Positions 1 through 8,533 of a stretch of 64,000 nt of DNA are shown here, in pieces. Position numbers and translations under genes: made by a program. The notes under the pieces were generated by a model. That model was not told the origin of the DNA, searched no databases, and was given only the letters and a program-made list of their open reading frames with translations. Positions within the stretch are counted from its first letter, which is position 1. Each line of letters starts with the position of its first letter. Source of the DNA: Pseudidiomarina planktonica (lineage in GTDB: Bacteria; Pseudomonadota; Gammaproteobacteria; Enterobacterales; Alteromonadaceae); the NCBI RefSeq assembly GCF_900177775.1, contig NZ_FXWH01000001.1:1302001-1366000 (forward strand), given 5' to 3'.

Positions 1-415
1 CAAACACTTCACTCGGGTCGGTAAACAGGTTACGCAGAATGTGCGTGTACGAACGCGAGTGAATAGTTTCAAAGAATGACCAGGTTTCTATCCAGGTTTC
101 CAGTTCCGGCAACGATACTATTGGCAGCAGGGCAATGTTGGGGCTACGGCCCTGCACCGAATCCAGCAGTGTTTGGTATTTCAGATTGGAAATAAAGATA
201 TGCTTTTCGCTAGCTGTCATGGCGTTGAAATCAACGCGGTCGCGGCTAACGTCAACTTCTTCCGGGCGCCAGAAAAAGCTGATTTGCTTCTCGATAAGTT
301 TCTCGAAAATACTGTGCTTTTGCTGATCATACCGCGCAACACTCACCGAGTTACCGAAGAACATAGGTTCGGTAAGCGGGTTGGTATGATTCTGGTTAAA
401 CGTTGAATAAGACAT
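1..415 (-). CDS. nrdB: Ribonucleotide reductase class Ia, beta subunit NrdB (3' end outside window)
   Basis: The small subunit houses the di-iron centre and tyrosyl radical that drive NrdA to reduce ribonucleotides to deoxyribonucleotides in the cytoplasm. The 138 codons present read like the NrdB N-terminus: starting MSYSTFNQN, then [19 protein letters not shown] around residues 40-60, [16 protein letters not shown] near 80-95, and [14 protein letters not shown] near 115-130, which carries the iron-ligand Glu and His. The ATG at 413-415 (reverse strand) is the first in frame and matches the family start. It lies only 20 nt behind the nrdA stop, so it is almost certainly co-transcribed from the nrdA promoter. 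The C-terminal part, including the radical tyrosine, lies outside the window and cannot be judged. Confidence 0.96.
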   Translation of the reverse strand, partial: MSYSTFNQNHTNPLTEPMFFGNSVSVARYDQQKHSIFEKLIEKQISFFWRPEEVDVSRDRVDFNAMTASEKHIFISNLKYQTLLDSVQGRSPNIALLPIVSLPELETWIETWSFFETIHSRSYTHILRNLFTDPSEVF

Positions 416-435
416 AAATTACACTTCGCCTATTG

Positions 436-2775
436 TTATATTTTGCATGCGCCGCCAGCACAATCATCATCGTCTTCGATAATGGCTACTGTTGCGGCTT
501 GAGTTGCTGGCGTACTTTCCGGGTTTGCTACCCGAGCTTTCAAGTCGTTTTGGCTATCAGACGCACCGTCGCGGGTATTGTGATAGTACATGGTTTTAAT
601 ACCGAGCTTGTAGCCGTACAGCAGATCTTGCAGCAGCTGTTTCATCGGCACTTTGCCACCTTCGAACTTGCTCGGGTCGTAGTTGGTATTGGCAGAAATA
701 GTTTGGTCTACAAACTTCTGCATAATGCCAACTAATTCTAAATAGCCTTTGTTGTTCGGAATAGACCACAGCAGTTCGTATTGATCTTTTAAGCGCTCAT
801 ATTCCGGTACTACCTGACGGGTGACGCCGTCTTTGGAAGCTTTCACACTGATATGTCCGCGTGGCGGCTCAATACCGTTAGTGGCATTGGATATCTGCGA
901 TGACGTTTCCGAAGGCATCAGCGCTGACAGGGTAGAGTTACGCATGCCGTGTTCTTTAATATCGGCGCGCAGTTTGTCCCAATCCAGTTGCAGTGCTTCG
1001 TTACATACCGCATCCAAATCTTTCTTATAGGTGTCAATTGGCATGACGCCTTTGTAATACGTAGTTTCATTAAATTTCGGGCAAGCGCCACGTTCTTTCG
1101 CCAGTTCCATGGAAGCTTTCATCAGGTAGTACTGAATCGCTTCAAAGGTTTGGTGAACCAGGCCGTTGGCTGAACCATCAGAGTACTTCACGCCATGCTT
1201 GGCCAGGTAATAAGCGAAGTTGATAACGCCAATGCCTAAGGTACGACGGCCCATAGAGGCGTTTTTAGCCGCTGGTACCGGGTATTCCTGATAATCGAGC
1301 AGGCTATCAAGTGCGCGAACTGCCAATTCAGCTAAGCCTTCAAAGTCTTCCAGCTTCTCGATGGCACCTAAGTTGAACGCCGACAACGTACATAAGGCAA
1401 TTTCACCTTCTTCGTCGTTTACATGGCGCAGTGGCTTGGTTGGCAGGGCAATTTCAAGACACAAATTGCTTTGACGAACCGGTGCCAGCTTAGGATCGAA
1501 CGGGCTGTGCGTGTTGCAATGGTCAACGTTCTGCAGGTAAATACGGCCAGTACTGGCACGTTCCTGCATAAATAAACCAAACAGCTCAATGGCTTTAATA
1601 CGTTTCTTACGAATGCTTTCGTCGTTTTCGTACTGAATGTACAAACGTTCGAACTCGTTTTGATCAGCGAAGAAAGCGTCGTACAAACCAGGCACGTCAG
1701 AAGGACTAAACAAAGTAATGTAGTCGTCTTTCACCAGACGTTGATACATAACGCGGTTGAACTGCACACCGTAGTCAAGGTGGCGTACGCGGTTTTCTTC
1801 AACACCGCGGTTGTTCTTCAGCACCAACAGGTTTTCAATTTCCAAGTGCCACAGCGGGTAGAACAGGGTGGCTGCGCCGCCACGAACACCGCCTTGCGAA
1901 CAGCTTTTAACCGCTGTTTGGAAGTATTTATAGAAGGGAATACAACCGGTGTGGAAAGCTTCGCCGTTGCGAATAGGGCTGCCCAGGGCGCGGATGTTAC
2001 CGGCATTAATACCAATACCGGCACGTTGCGACACATATTTCACAATGGCACTGGCGGTGGCGTTAATGGAATCTAAGCTATCGCCTGCTTCAATCAATAC
2101 ACACGAGCTGAACTGACGCGTTGGCGTACGCACACCGGACATGATTGGCGTTGGCAGTGAAATCTTGAATAATGAGGTGGCGTCGTAAAAACGCTTCACG
2201 TAATCCATGCGGGTGTCGCGCGGGTAGTTGCCGAATAAACAAGCCGCTACCAACATATACAGGAACTGCGCGCTCTCATAAATCTCACCGGTAACCCGGT
2301 TTTGCACCAGGTATTTGCCTTCCAGCTGCTTAATAGCGGCATAAGAAAAATTCAAATCACGTGAATGATCAATATAGTCATTCATTTCATTGAATTCGGC
2401 TTCGGTGTAATCGTCCAGCAAATGCTTGTCGTAACGACCGTTTTCAACCAGCTTGGTTACATGCGCGTACAAATGCGGTGGCTCAAATTGGCCGTACGCC
2501 AATTTGCGCAGGTGGAATACCGCCAGACGAGCTGCCATGTACTGGTAGTCCGGAGCTTCTTCAGAAATCAAATCCGCCGCAGCTTTAATAATGGTTTCGT
2601 GAATGTCTTCGGTCTTAATACCATCGTAAAACTGAATGTGGGATTTAATTTCAACCTGTGAGGCTGAAACATTGTTCAAGCCTTCGGCGGCCCAGATAAT
2701 AACGCGGTGGATTTTATCAAGATCAAGAGGCTCGCGTTTGCCGCTACGCTTGGTAACAAAAAGCTGTTGGTTCAT
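436..2775 (-). CDS. nrdA: Ribonucleotide reductase class Ia, alpha subunit NrdA
   Basis: The large catalytic subunit reduces NDPs to dNDPs with NrdB. It is 779 residues, close to the enterobacterial length. An N-terminal ATP-cone (about residues 5-95) is the dATP activity sensor. The redox cysteine sits in SSCVLIEAGD (about 225) and the active-site trio in SNLCLEIALP (Asn/Cys/Glu, about 437-441). The tail ends in the swinging-arm motif CAGGACKI, preceded by four aspartates, which thioredoxin or glutaredoxin re-reduces. The ATG start reads MNQQLFVTKRSG, as in relatives. It is the first gene of an nrdAB operon. The upstream region holds NrdR-like boxes, so repression by NrdR when dATP is high is likely. 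All key residues are present. Confidence 0.97.
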   Translation of the reverse strand: MNQQLFVTKRSGKREPLDLDKIHRVIIWAAEGLNNVSASQVEIKSHIQFYDGIKTEDIHETIIKAAADLISEEAPDYQYMAARLAVFHLRKLAYGQFEPPHLYAHVTKLVENGRYDKHLLDDYTEAEFNEMNDYIDHSRDLNFSYAAIKQLEGKYLVQNRVTGEIYESAQFLYMLVAACLFGNYPRDTRMDYVKRFYDATSLFKISLPTPIMSGVRTPTRQFSSCVLIEAGDSLDSINATASAIVKYVSQRAGIGINAGNIRALGSPIRNGEAFHTGCIPFYKYFQTAVKSCSQGGVRGGAATLFYPLWHLEIENLLVLKNNRGVEENRVRHLDYGVQFNRVMYQRLVKDDYITLFSPSDVPGLYDAFFADQNEFERLYIQYENDESIRKKRIKAIELFGLFMQERASTGRIYLQNVDHCNTHSPFDPKLAPVRQSNLCLEIALPTKPLRHVNDEEGEIALCTLSAFNLGAIEKLEDFEGLAELAVRALDSLLDYQEYPVPAAKNASMGRRTLGIGVINFAYYLAKHGVKYSDGSANGLVHQTFEAIQYYLMKASMELAKERGACPKFNETTYYKGVMPIDTYKKDLDAVCNEALQLDWDKLRADIKEHGMRNSTLSALMPSETSSQISNATNGIEPPRGHISVKASKDGVTRQVVPEYERLKDQYELLWSIPNNKGYLELVGIMQKFVDQTISANTNYDPSKFEGGKVPMKQLLQDLLYGYKLGIKTMYYHNTRDGASDSQNDLKARVANPESTPATQAATVAIIEDDDDCAGGACKI

Positions 2776-2832
2776 AAGGCTGTGTCCGGTTCTGTTTATT
2801 GAGTTAGCGCATATTTATGTAGAAGCCAGGAA

Positions 2833-2889
2833 ACACAAGATATAGTGGTTATTAGTTGTTCAGTTTGAAAATTGCACAATATCTTGGGT
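2833..2889 (-). promoter_or_regulatory. Tandem NrdR-like boxes in the nrdA leader
   Basis: Two 16-bp sites resemble the NrdR box (acaCwAtATaTwGtgt): 2833-2848 (acacaagatatagtgg, 14 of 16 by my count) and 2874-2889 (reverse complement acccaagatattgtgc, 13 of 16). Their centres are 41 bp apart, close to four helical turns, so both face the same side of the DNA. They lie just downstream of the candidate start point, where a repressor would block transcription. NrdR is known to bind such pairs cooperatively when loaded with (d)ATP. The nrdR gene is not in this window. Confidence 0.75.
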
Positions 2890-2904
2890 TTGAGATTGAC
2901 GTTT

Positions 2905-2932
2905 ATGCTAGCAGTTATCGCGCTCGGATCAA
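2905..2932 (-). promoter_or_regulatory. Candidate nrdAB promoter
   Basis: On the reverse strand TTGATC (2927-2932) and TAGCAT (2905-2910) are 16 bp apart, which would start transcription near 2898 and leave a leader of about 120 nt. A second -10-like hexamer, TATAAT (reverse of 2959-2964), lies further up but has no good -35 partner. Both assignments are inference from hexamer matches only. Confidence 0.45.
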
Positions 2933-3120
2933 GGGACTTTTTATGAAGAAAACCGTAAATTATAGTTAGCAAATGGTGGCGGTTGCGATGGGACGCAGAG
3001 GGGGCGCGACTTTGCCGATAATCAAGTGTTTAAATTTTTTTTTAATAATATTTTAACTATTAAAAACACAGTCTCATAGCCACAAAGTCTAAGCCTTATA
3101 AAACGTGGGCTAGATGGCGA

Positions 3121-3171
3121 TCACCCACAACATCTGTGGGTAATGCGGCTAACATTTACTATATCTTGTGT
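3121..3171. promoter_or_regulatory. Distal NrdR-like box and inverted DnaA-like nonamers
   Basis: Positions 3156-3171 carry a third NrdR-like box; its 14 bp at 3158-3171 are the exact reverse complement of 2833-2846. Next to it, 3121-3143 holds tcacccaca and tgtgggtaa, two inverted nonamers that resemble DnaA boxes (TTATCCACA; 7/9 and 8/9 matches) and can also form a 7-bp hairpin. The rest of the 2776-3172 gap is AT-rich (especially 3029-3066) with no convincing reading frame. The hairpin could instead end mupP transcription, but no T-run follows it on the reverse strand. Confidence 0.45.
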
Positions 3172-3172
3172 T

Positions 3173-3862
3173 TTAGGGTAAAAGCTTAATAAGCTCATTT
3201 GGGGCCGAAATGTGGTGATCAGCCTGCCATTTATGGGGTTCATCGTTAGCATGAATGTAGCCATACTCAGCTAAAATAGTTCGCATTCCAGCGCGTCGGC
3301 CCGCTTCAATATCGCGCTCAGCGTCACCCACATACCAACAGTCACTGGCCGCTACTGATAAGGCCTGCGCAGCGTGCATTAATGGCGCAGGATCTGGCTT
3401 AGCTACATTCAGCGTATCACCACACACAACCACCTCAATGGGTGCCAGTAATGAGAACTCCGGCAGCAATAGCTTGGTTAAAAAAGTCGGTTTGTTGGTA
3501 ACTATGGCTACTGCAATACCGCGTTTGCTGAGTTCGCTTAGCAGCTCCTGAGTGCCTTTATACAGCACTGTATGGGTAGCAATGTTGCTTTCATAGCGAG
3601 TTAAGAACTGCTCGCGCAGGCTTTGTTTATTCGCGTGAAAGTGATCGCCAAAGCCTAATTGCAGCAAGCCGTTGGCGCCATGCGAGGCCAGCGGGCGAAA
3701 CTCGTGATCGGGTACCGCCGGGCGTTGATGTTGTTCCAGCATGTGGTTCAGGGCGGCACCTAAATCTGCAGCGGTATCTAATAAGGTACCGTCCAGGTCA
3801 AATAAAATGGCTTTTGGTGCCTGGGTAGGTAAGTCAGTGTTGGCTACTGCTTCAGTGCTCAT
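3173..3862 (-). CDS. mupP: HAD-family phosphatase, probable MupP (MurNAc 6-phosphate phosphatase) or Gph
   Basis: This is a 229-residue HAD phosphatase of the phosphoglycolate phosphatase type. Visible motifs are DLDGTLLDTAADL (nucleophile Asp and acid/base Asp), a VTNKP segment (motif II), KPDP (motif III Lys) and YVGDAERDIEAG (motif IV acids). I placed the start at the ATG whose ATGA overlaps the ubiG stop; a GTG seven codons earlier is possible but would lie inside ubiG. In Pseudomonas the gene next to ubiG in a similar gyrA-serC neighbourhood is mupP, which dephosphorylates MurNAc-6-P for peptidoglycan recycling and feeds the AmgK/MurU route. The symbol rests on that context; sequence alone cannot exclude phosphoglycolate phosphatase. 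Overlap with ubiG implies coupled translation. Confidence 0.75.
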   Translation of the reverse strand: MSTEAVANTDLPTQAPKAILFDLDGTLLDTAADLGAALNHMLEQHQRPAVPDHEFRPLASHGANGLLQLGFGDHFHANKQSLREQFLTRYESNIATHTVLYKGTQELLSELSKRGIAVAIVTNKPTFLTKLLLPEFSLLAPIEVVVCGDTLNVAKPDPAPLMHAAQALSVAASDCWYVGDAERDIEAGRRAGMRTILAEYGYIHANDEPHKWQADHHISAPNELIKLLP

Positions 3863-4587
3863 TCCGCCGGACGCTCCAGACACACAATATAATTAACGTC
3901 TACGTTGCTATTATCAAAATAGAAACCGCGCCAGGGCAAATAGTGCATGCCCGTCATGTTTTGTGCCACCAAACCGGCCGCATCTGTCATCTGCAATAAT
4001 TCCGACGGGCGAATAAATTTCTGATGTTGATGGGTGCCCGTTGGAACCCAGCGCAACACATATTCCGCTGCCACTATGCCTAGCAGCCATGACTTCACAT
4101 TACGGTTTAAGGTAGAGAAGAACACCTTGCCACCTGGTTTCACAGCCTGAGCAGCTGCTGCCACAATAGCAGCGGGGTCGGGCACGTGTTCCAGCATTTC
4201 TAAACAAGTGACCACGTCAAACTGGTTACTGTGCTCAGCCGCAAATGCTTCTGCTGATACTGCCTGGTAGCTTATATCGAGCTGGCTTTCCAGTGCGTGC
4301 AAACGGGCAACCTCCAGCGATGCCGGAGCTAAATCAATGCCGGTGACTTTGGCACCAGCACGCGCCAACCCTTCGGCCAGCAAACCGCCGCCGCAACCAA
4401 TATCCAGTGTGTTCTTATCAAACACGCCACCACAGTGGTCCAAAATATAGTCCAGCCGCAGCGGATTTATTTTGTGCAGTGGTTTAAATTCGCCTTCGGG
4501 ATCCCACCAACGTGAAGCCAGTGCAGAAAATTTATCAATTTCCTGCGGATCTACGTTCTGGTTTGATTGCGTGTTGGCCGTGGTCAT
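3859..4587 (-). CDS. ubiG: Ubiquinone biosynthesis O-methyltransferase UbiG
   Basis: UbiG performs both O-methylations of ubiquinone synthesis using S-adenosylmethionine. The start chosen gives MTTANTQSNQNVDPQEIDKF and 242 residues, the normal size; an upstream in-frame extension of 33 codons does not resemble the family. After it come ASRWWDPEGEFKPLHKINP, characteristic of UbiG, then the SAM-binding glycine loop DIGCGGGLLAEGLARAGA (about residue 60) and the acidic ribose-binding GIDLAPAS. Post-motifs CLEMLEHVPDP and KPGGKVFFSTLNRN are intact. It is divergent from gyrA with about 195 bp between the starts, as in enterobacteria. No strong Shine-Dalgarno precedes the ATG. Confidence 0.95.
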   Translation of the reverse strand: MTTANTQSNQNVDPQEIDKFSALASRWWDPEGEFKPLHKINPLRLDYILDHCGGVFDKNTLDIGCGGGLLAEGLARAGAKVTGIDLAPASLEVARLHALESQLDISYQAVSAEAFAAEHSNQFDVVTCLEMLEHVPDPAAIVAAAAQAVKPGGKVFFSTLNRNVKSWLLGIVAAEYVLRWVPTGTHQHQKFIRPSELLQMTDAAGLVAQNMTGMHYLPWRGFYFDNSNVDVNYIVCLERPAE

Positions 4588-4781
4588 GGAATGATTACTC
4601 GTTAAGACAGCAAGAATTGATGCAAGTGTACTGGAGTTTGTTAGGTGAAAAAAGGGTTCCGGAGCTTGCCTGTTCTTTCGTAACATATGGATCCAGAAAA
4701 AAGGGTGCGATAGTCACTCGGTATGGGTACAATGCTGCATCATTATAACAATAGACTGACAGATCTTTAGGGACAGGTTTT

Positions 4782-7439
4782 ATGAGTGATCTTGCCAGAG
4801 AAATAGTTCCGGTAAATATAGAAGACGAACTGAAGAGTTCATACCTTGACTACGCGATGAGCGTTATTGTGGGTCGGGCCTTGCCTGATGTGCGTGACGG
4901 TTTGAAGCCAGTGCATCGCCGCGTGTTATTTGCGATGAACGAACTCCGTAACGATTTTAACAAGCCTTATAAAAAGTCGGCACGTATTGTCGGTGACGTT
5001 ATCGGTAAATATCACCCACACGGTGATAGTGCTGTGTACGACACTATTGTACGTATGGCCCAGCCGTTCTCGTTGCGCTATATGCTGGTAGACGGTCAGG
5101 GTAACTTCGGTTCCGTTGATGGCGACTCGGCAGCAGCAATGCGTTATACCGAAATTCGCATGGCGAAAATTGCGCACGAGCTATTAGCCGATCTGGATAA
5201 AGAAACCGTTAATTTTGTACCTAACTACGACGGCACCGAACAAATTCCAGAAGTATTGCCTACCAAAGTCCCTAATCTGTTGGTAAACGGCTCCTCCGGT
5301 ATTGCTGTTGGTATGGCCACCAACATTCCGCCGCACAACTTAACCGAAGTGGTTAACGGCTGTTTGGCGATGATTGAAAACCCGGATATTGAAATTGAAG
5401 AATTGATGGAATATATCCCGGGTCCTGATTTCCCAACTGCCGCCAGCATTTCTGGTCGTGCCGGTATTATCGAAGCTTATAAAACTGGTCGTGGCCGTAT
5501 TCATTTGCGTGCCAAAGCGGAAATTGAAACTGACAGCAATGGCCGCGAAGCCATTATTGTTAACGAAATTCCGTATCAGGTGAACAAAGCCCGCTTAATT
5601 GAAAAGATTGCCGAGCTGGTAAAAGAAAAACGCCTGGAAGGCATTAGCGGTTTGCGCGATGAGTCTGATAAAGACGGCATGCGTATTGTGATTGAACTGA
5701 AACGCGGTGAAGTTGGTGAAGTGGTGCTGAACCACTTGTATGCCAACACGCAAATGCAGGTTGTATTTGGTATTAACATGGTGGCACTGGATAAAAACCA
5801 GCCGCGCCTGTTTAACCTGGTCGACATGCTGAAGTGCTTTATTTTGCACCGTCGCGAAGTAGTCACGCGCCGCTCGGTATACGAACTGCGTAAAGCACGT
5901 GAACGTGCTCACATTCTTGAAGGCCTGGCCATTGCGCTGGCTAACATTGACGAAATTATTGAATTAATTCGTAAATCACCAACTCCGGCGGAAGCTCGTG
6001 CGGCCTTATTAGCACGCCCGTGGCTATTAGGTGACGTAGCGGCCATGCTGGAACGTGCTGGTGTTGATGCGGCACGCCCGGATCATTTAGAACCAGAGTT
6101 TGGTATTCGCGATGGCCAGTACTACTTAACCGAAGAACAAGCTCAGGCTATTCTTGATTTACGCCTGCACAAGTTAACCGGTTTGGAACACGAAAAGATT
6201 CTGGAAGAATACAAGAATCTGTTAGCGCAAATTGAAGCGCTACTACTAATTCTGAACAGCTCTGAGCGCTTAATGGAAGTTATTCGCGAAGAACTAGAAT
6301 TGATTCGTACCAACTATGGTGATGAGCGCCGCACAGAAATTACTGCTGCCGCACACGACATCAGCATGGAAGACTTAATTAATGAAGAAGACGTGGTGGT
6401 AACACTGTCGCATGAAGGTTATGTGAAGTATCAACCGCTAACGGAATACGAAGCGCAGCGTCGTGGTGGTAAAGGTAAAGCAGCCACTAAGATGAAAGAC
6501 GAAGATTTCGTTGAGCGCTTATGGGTAGCGAATACGCACGATACTATTTTGTGCTTCTCAACCCGTGGTCGTATTTACTGGATGAAGGTGTATCAATTAC
6601 CACTGGCCAGCCGTGCATCGCGTGGCCGACCTATTGTGAACCTGTTACCGCTGGAAGCCGATGAGCGTATTACCGCTATTCTGCCAACACGTGATTATCC
6701 GGAAGATCAGTTTGTAATCATGGCTACCCGTAACGGTACCGTGAAGAAAACTCCATTAACTGAATACTCGCGTCCACGCTCAGGCGGTATTATTGCCTTG
6801 AACCTGAACGACGGCGATGAACTGATTGGCGTTGATATTACCAGTGCCGGCAGCGAAATCATGCTGTTCTCTGACGCTGGTAAAGTGGTTCGCTTCAGCC
6901 AGGAACAAGTACGCTCTATGGGCCGTACCGCAACTGGTGTTCGTGGTATTCGTTTAGAAGAAGGGCAACGCGTCGTTTCTCTGATTGTACCGCGTACTAT
7001 TGAAGAAGAAGTGCCAGCCATTTTAACGGTTACCGAGAACGGTTTTGGTAAGCGTACACCTATTACGGATTACCCAGCGAAGAGCCGGGCAACCAAAGGT
7101 GTGGTCTCAATCAAGGTGAGCGAGCGTAATGGTCAGGTAGTTGGTGCCATGGAAGTTATTGATACCAACGAAATCATGTTAATTAGTAATAAAGGCACCC
7201 TGGTGCGTACCCGCGTTAAAGAAGTATCAACCGTAGGTCGTAACACTCAGGGCGTACGCTTAATTCGTACCGGCGATGACGAAAAAGTTGTAGGTATGCA
7301 GCGTATTGATGAAATCGACGAAGAGCTGGTGGTTGACGGTGAAGTGATTGAAGGTGATGCCGTGGCAGAATCTGAAGACGTTAAAGTTAACGACACTGAT
7401 GCACCAGCTACCGACGCCCCGGAAACCGACGAGGAATAA
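4782..7439 (+). CDS. gyrA: DNA gyrase subunit A
   Basis: GyrA cuts and rejoins DNA in the A2B2 gyrase that introduces negative supercoils. The 885-residue protein has the breakage-reunion domain with catalytic Tyr122 ([10 protein letters not shown]) and a C-terminal beta-pinwheel with the GyrA box QRRGGKG near residue 560, needed for wrapping. Numbering matches E. coli exactly in the quinolone region: [10 protein letters not shown] gives Ser83 and Asp87, both the susceptible residues. The last 40 residues are very acidic, as in many gammaproteobacteria. The ATG follows TAGGGACAGG by a few bases. serC begins five bases after the stop, so gyrA probably reads into the amino acid genes. Confidence 0.98.
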   Translation: MSDLAREIVPVNIEDELKSSYLDYAMSVIVGRALPDVRDGLKPVHRRVLFAMNELRNDFNKPYKKSARIVGDVIGKYHPHGDSAVYDTIVRMAQPFSLRYMLVDGQGNFGSVDGDSAAAMRYTEIRMAKIAHELLADLDKETVNFVPNYDGTEQIPEVLPTKVPNLLVNGSSGIAVGMATNIPPHNLTEVVNGCLAMIENPDIEIEELMEYIPGPDFPTAASISGRAGIIEAYKTGRGRIHLRAKAEIETDSNGREAIIVNEIPYQVNKARLIEKIAELVKEKRLEGISGLRDESDKDGMRIVIELKRGEVGEVVLNHLYANTQMQVVFGINMVALDKNQPRLFNLVDMLKCFILHRREVVTRRSVYELRKARERAHILEGLAIALANIDEIIELIRKSPTPAEARAALLARPWLLGDVAAMLERAGVDAARPDHLEPEFGIRDGQYYLTEEQAQAILDLRLHKLTGLEHEKILEEYKNLLAQIEALLLILNSSERLMEVIREELELIRTNYGDERRTEITAAAHDISMEDLINEEDVVVTLSHEGYVKYQPLTEYEAQRRGGKGKAATKMKDEDFVERLWVANTHDTILCFSTRGRIYWMKVYQLPLASRASRGRPIVNLLPLEADERITAILPTRDYPEDQFVIMATRNGTVKKTPLTEYSRPRSGGIIALNLNDGDELIGVDITSAGSEIMLFSDAGKVVRFSQEQVRSMGRTATGVRGIRLEEGQRVVSLIVPRTIEEEVPAILTVTENGFGKRTPITDYPAKSRATKGVVSIKVSERNGQVVGAMEVIDTNEIMLISNKGTLVRTRVKEVSTVGRNTQGVRLIRTGDDEKVVGMQRIDEIDEELVVDGEVIEGDAVAESEDVKVNDTDAPATDAPETDEE

Positions 7440-7444
7440 CCTTG

Positions 7445-8533
7445 ATGCCAGCGCTGTATAACTTTTCTGCCGGTCCTGCGATGTTGCCTGCTGAGGTTAT
7501 GCAGCAAGCTCAGGAAGAGTTACGCAACTGGCAGGGTAGTGGTATTTCGGTGATGGAAATTAGTCACCGCGACCCGGCCTTTATGCGAATGGCTGAGCAA
7601 GCCGAACAGGATTTGCGCGAGCTAATGACCATTCCTGAGCAGTATCATGTGTTGTTTATGCATGGTGGCGGGCGTGGTCAATTTTCCGCAGTTCCGCAGA
7701 ATATAGCTGCACCCGATGCCACGGTAGATTACCTGAATACCGGGGTGTGGTCGGATTTTGCCATTCGCGAAGCGGGTAAGTTCGTTAAGCATGTGAATGT
7801 AGCCGGTGGCGTTGAGCAACGCGCGGAAGGTAAAGCTATAGTTGCCCGCGAGCACTGGCAACTGTCTGACAACGCTGCCTACTTTCACTACTGCCCAAAC
7901 GAAACCGTTGACGGTTTAGCACTGCACACCATTCCAACCGATATAAAAGCGCCCATAGTGGCCGATATGTCCTCGAACATTCTGTCTGAGCCACTAGACA
8001 TAACTAAATTCGGTATCGTTTATGCCGGTGCACAGAAGAATATCGGTCCCTCAGGTTTTGCTATCGCTATTGTTGATAAGAACTTGCTAGGTCAGCCACA
8101 ACCGCAGCTTTCCACTATCATGGATTATGCGGTGCAGGCCGAGCAAGGCTCTATGTACAACACGCCGAATACCTATGCCTGGTATATTTCCGGGTTAGTG
8201 TTTGCCTGGCTGAAGCGTCAGGGCGGGGTGGAAGCTATGGGTAAAATTAACGCCGAAAAAGCCCGCAAAATTTACGACTATGTGGACAGCTCCGCATTTT
8301 ATCGCAATGAAGTTCATCCTGAATTTCGTTCACGTATGAACGTACCTTTTCTATTGGCTGATGACAGCCTTGATGCCTTATTCCTGCAGCAGGCGAATGC
8401 CGCCGGGTTAGTTGGTTTAAAAGGGCATCGCTACGTTGGCGGTATGCGCGCAAGCATTTACAACGCCATGCCAATGGCAGGTATAGATACGCTGCTTGAA
8501 TTCATGCATGACTTTGCACAAAAAAATGGATAA
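7445..8533 (+). CDS. serC: Phosphoserine / phosphohydroxythreonine aminotransferase SerC
   Basis: SerC transaminates 3-phosphohydroxypyruvate to phosphoserine (serine synthesis) and serves pyridoxal phosphate synthesis. The 362-residue protein starts MPALYNFSAGPAMLP, the family signature; the ATG is preferred over a TTG one codon earlier, with GAGGA at the end of gyrA as ribosome binding site. The PLP lysine is in YAGAQKNIGPSG (about residue 197), and the C-terminus has GLKGHRYVGGMRASIYNAMP, which recognises the substrate phosphate. It is tightly packed between gyrA and hisC, the order known from Pseudomonas except that no pheA lies between serC and hisC. Confidence 0.97.
   Translation: MPALYNFSAGPAMLPAEVMQQAQEELRNWQGSGISVMEISHRDPAFMRMAEQAEQDLRELMTIPEQYHVLFMHGGGRGQFSAVPQNIAAPDATVDYLNTGVWSDFAIREAGKFVKHVNVAGGVEQRAEGKAIVAREHWQLSDNAAYFHYCPNETVDGLALHTIPTDIKAPIVADMSSNILSEPLDITKFGIVYAGAQKNIGPSGFAIAIVDKNLLGQPQPQLSTIMDYAVQAEQGSMYNTPNTYAWYISGLVFAWLKRQGGVEAMGKINAEKARKIYDYVDSSAFYRNEVHPEFRSRMNVPFLLADDSLDALFLQQANAAGLVGLKGHRYVGGMRASIYNAMPMAGIDTLLEFMHDFAQKNG

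Noticed and set aside
4588-4686. 33-codon N-terminal extension of ubiG
   Set aside because: It has no similarity to UbiG and the ATG at 4587 gives the normal length and family start.
5018-5045. Possible quinolone-resistance change in gyrA
   Set aside because: Ser83 and Asp87 are both the susceptible residues, so there is no sign of resistance.
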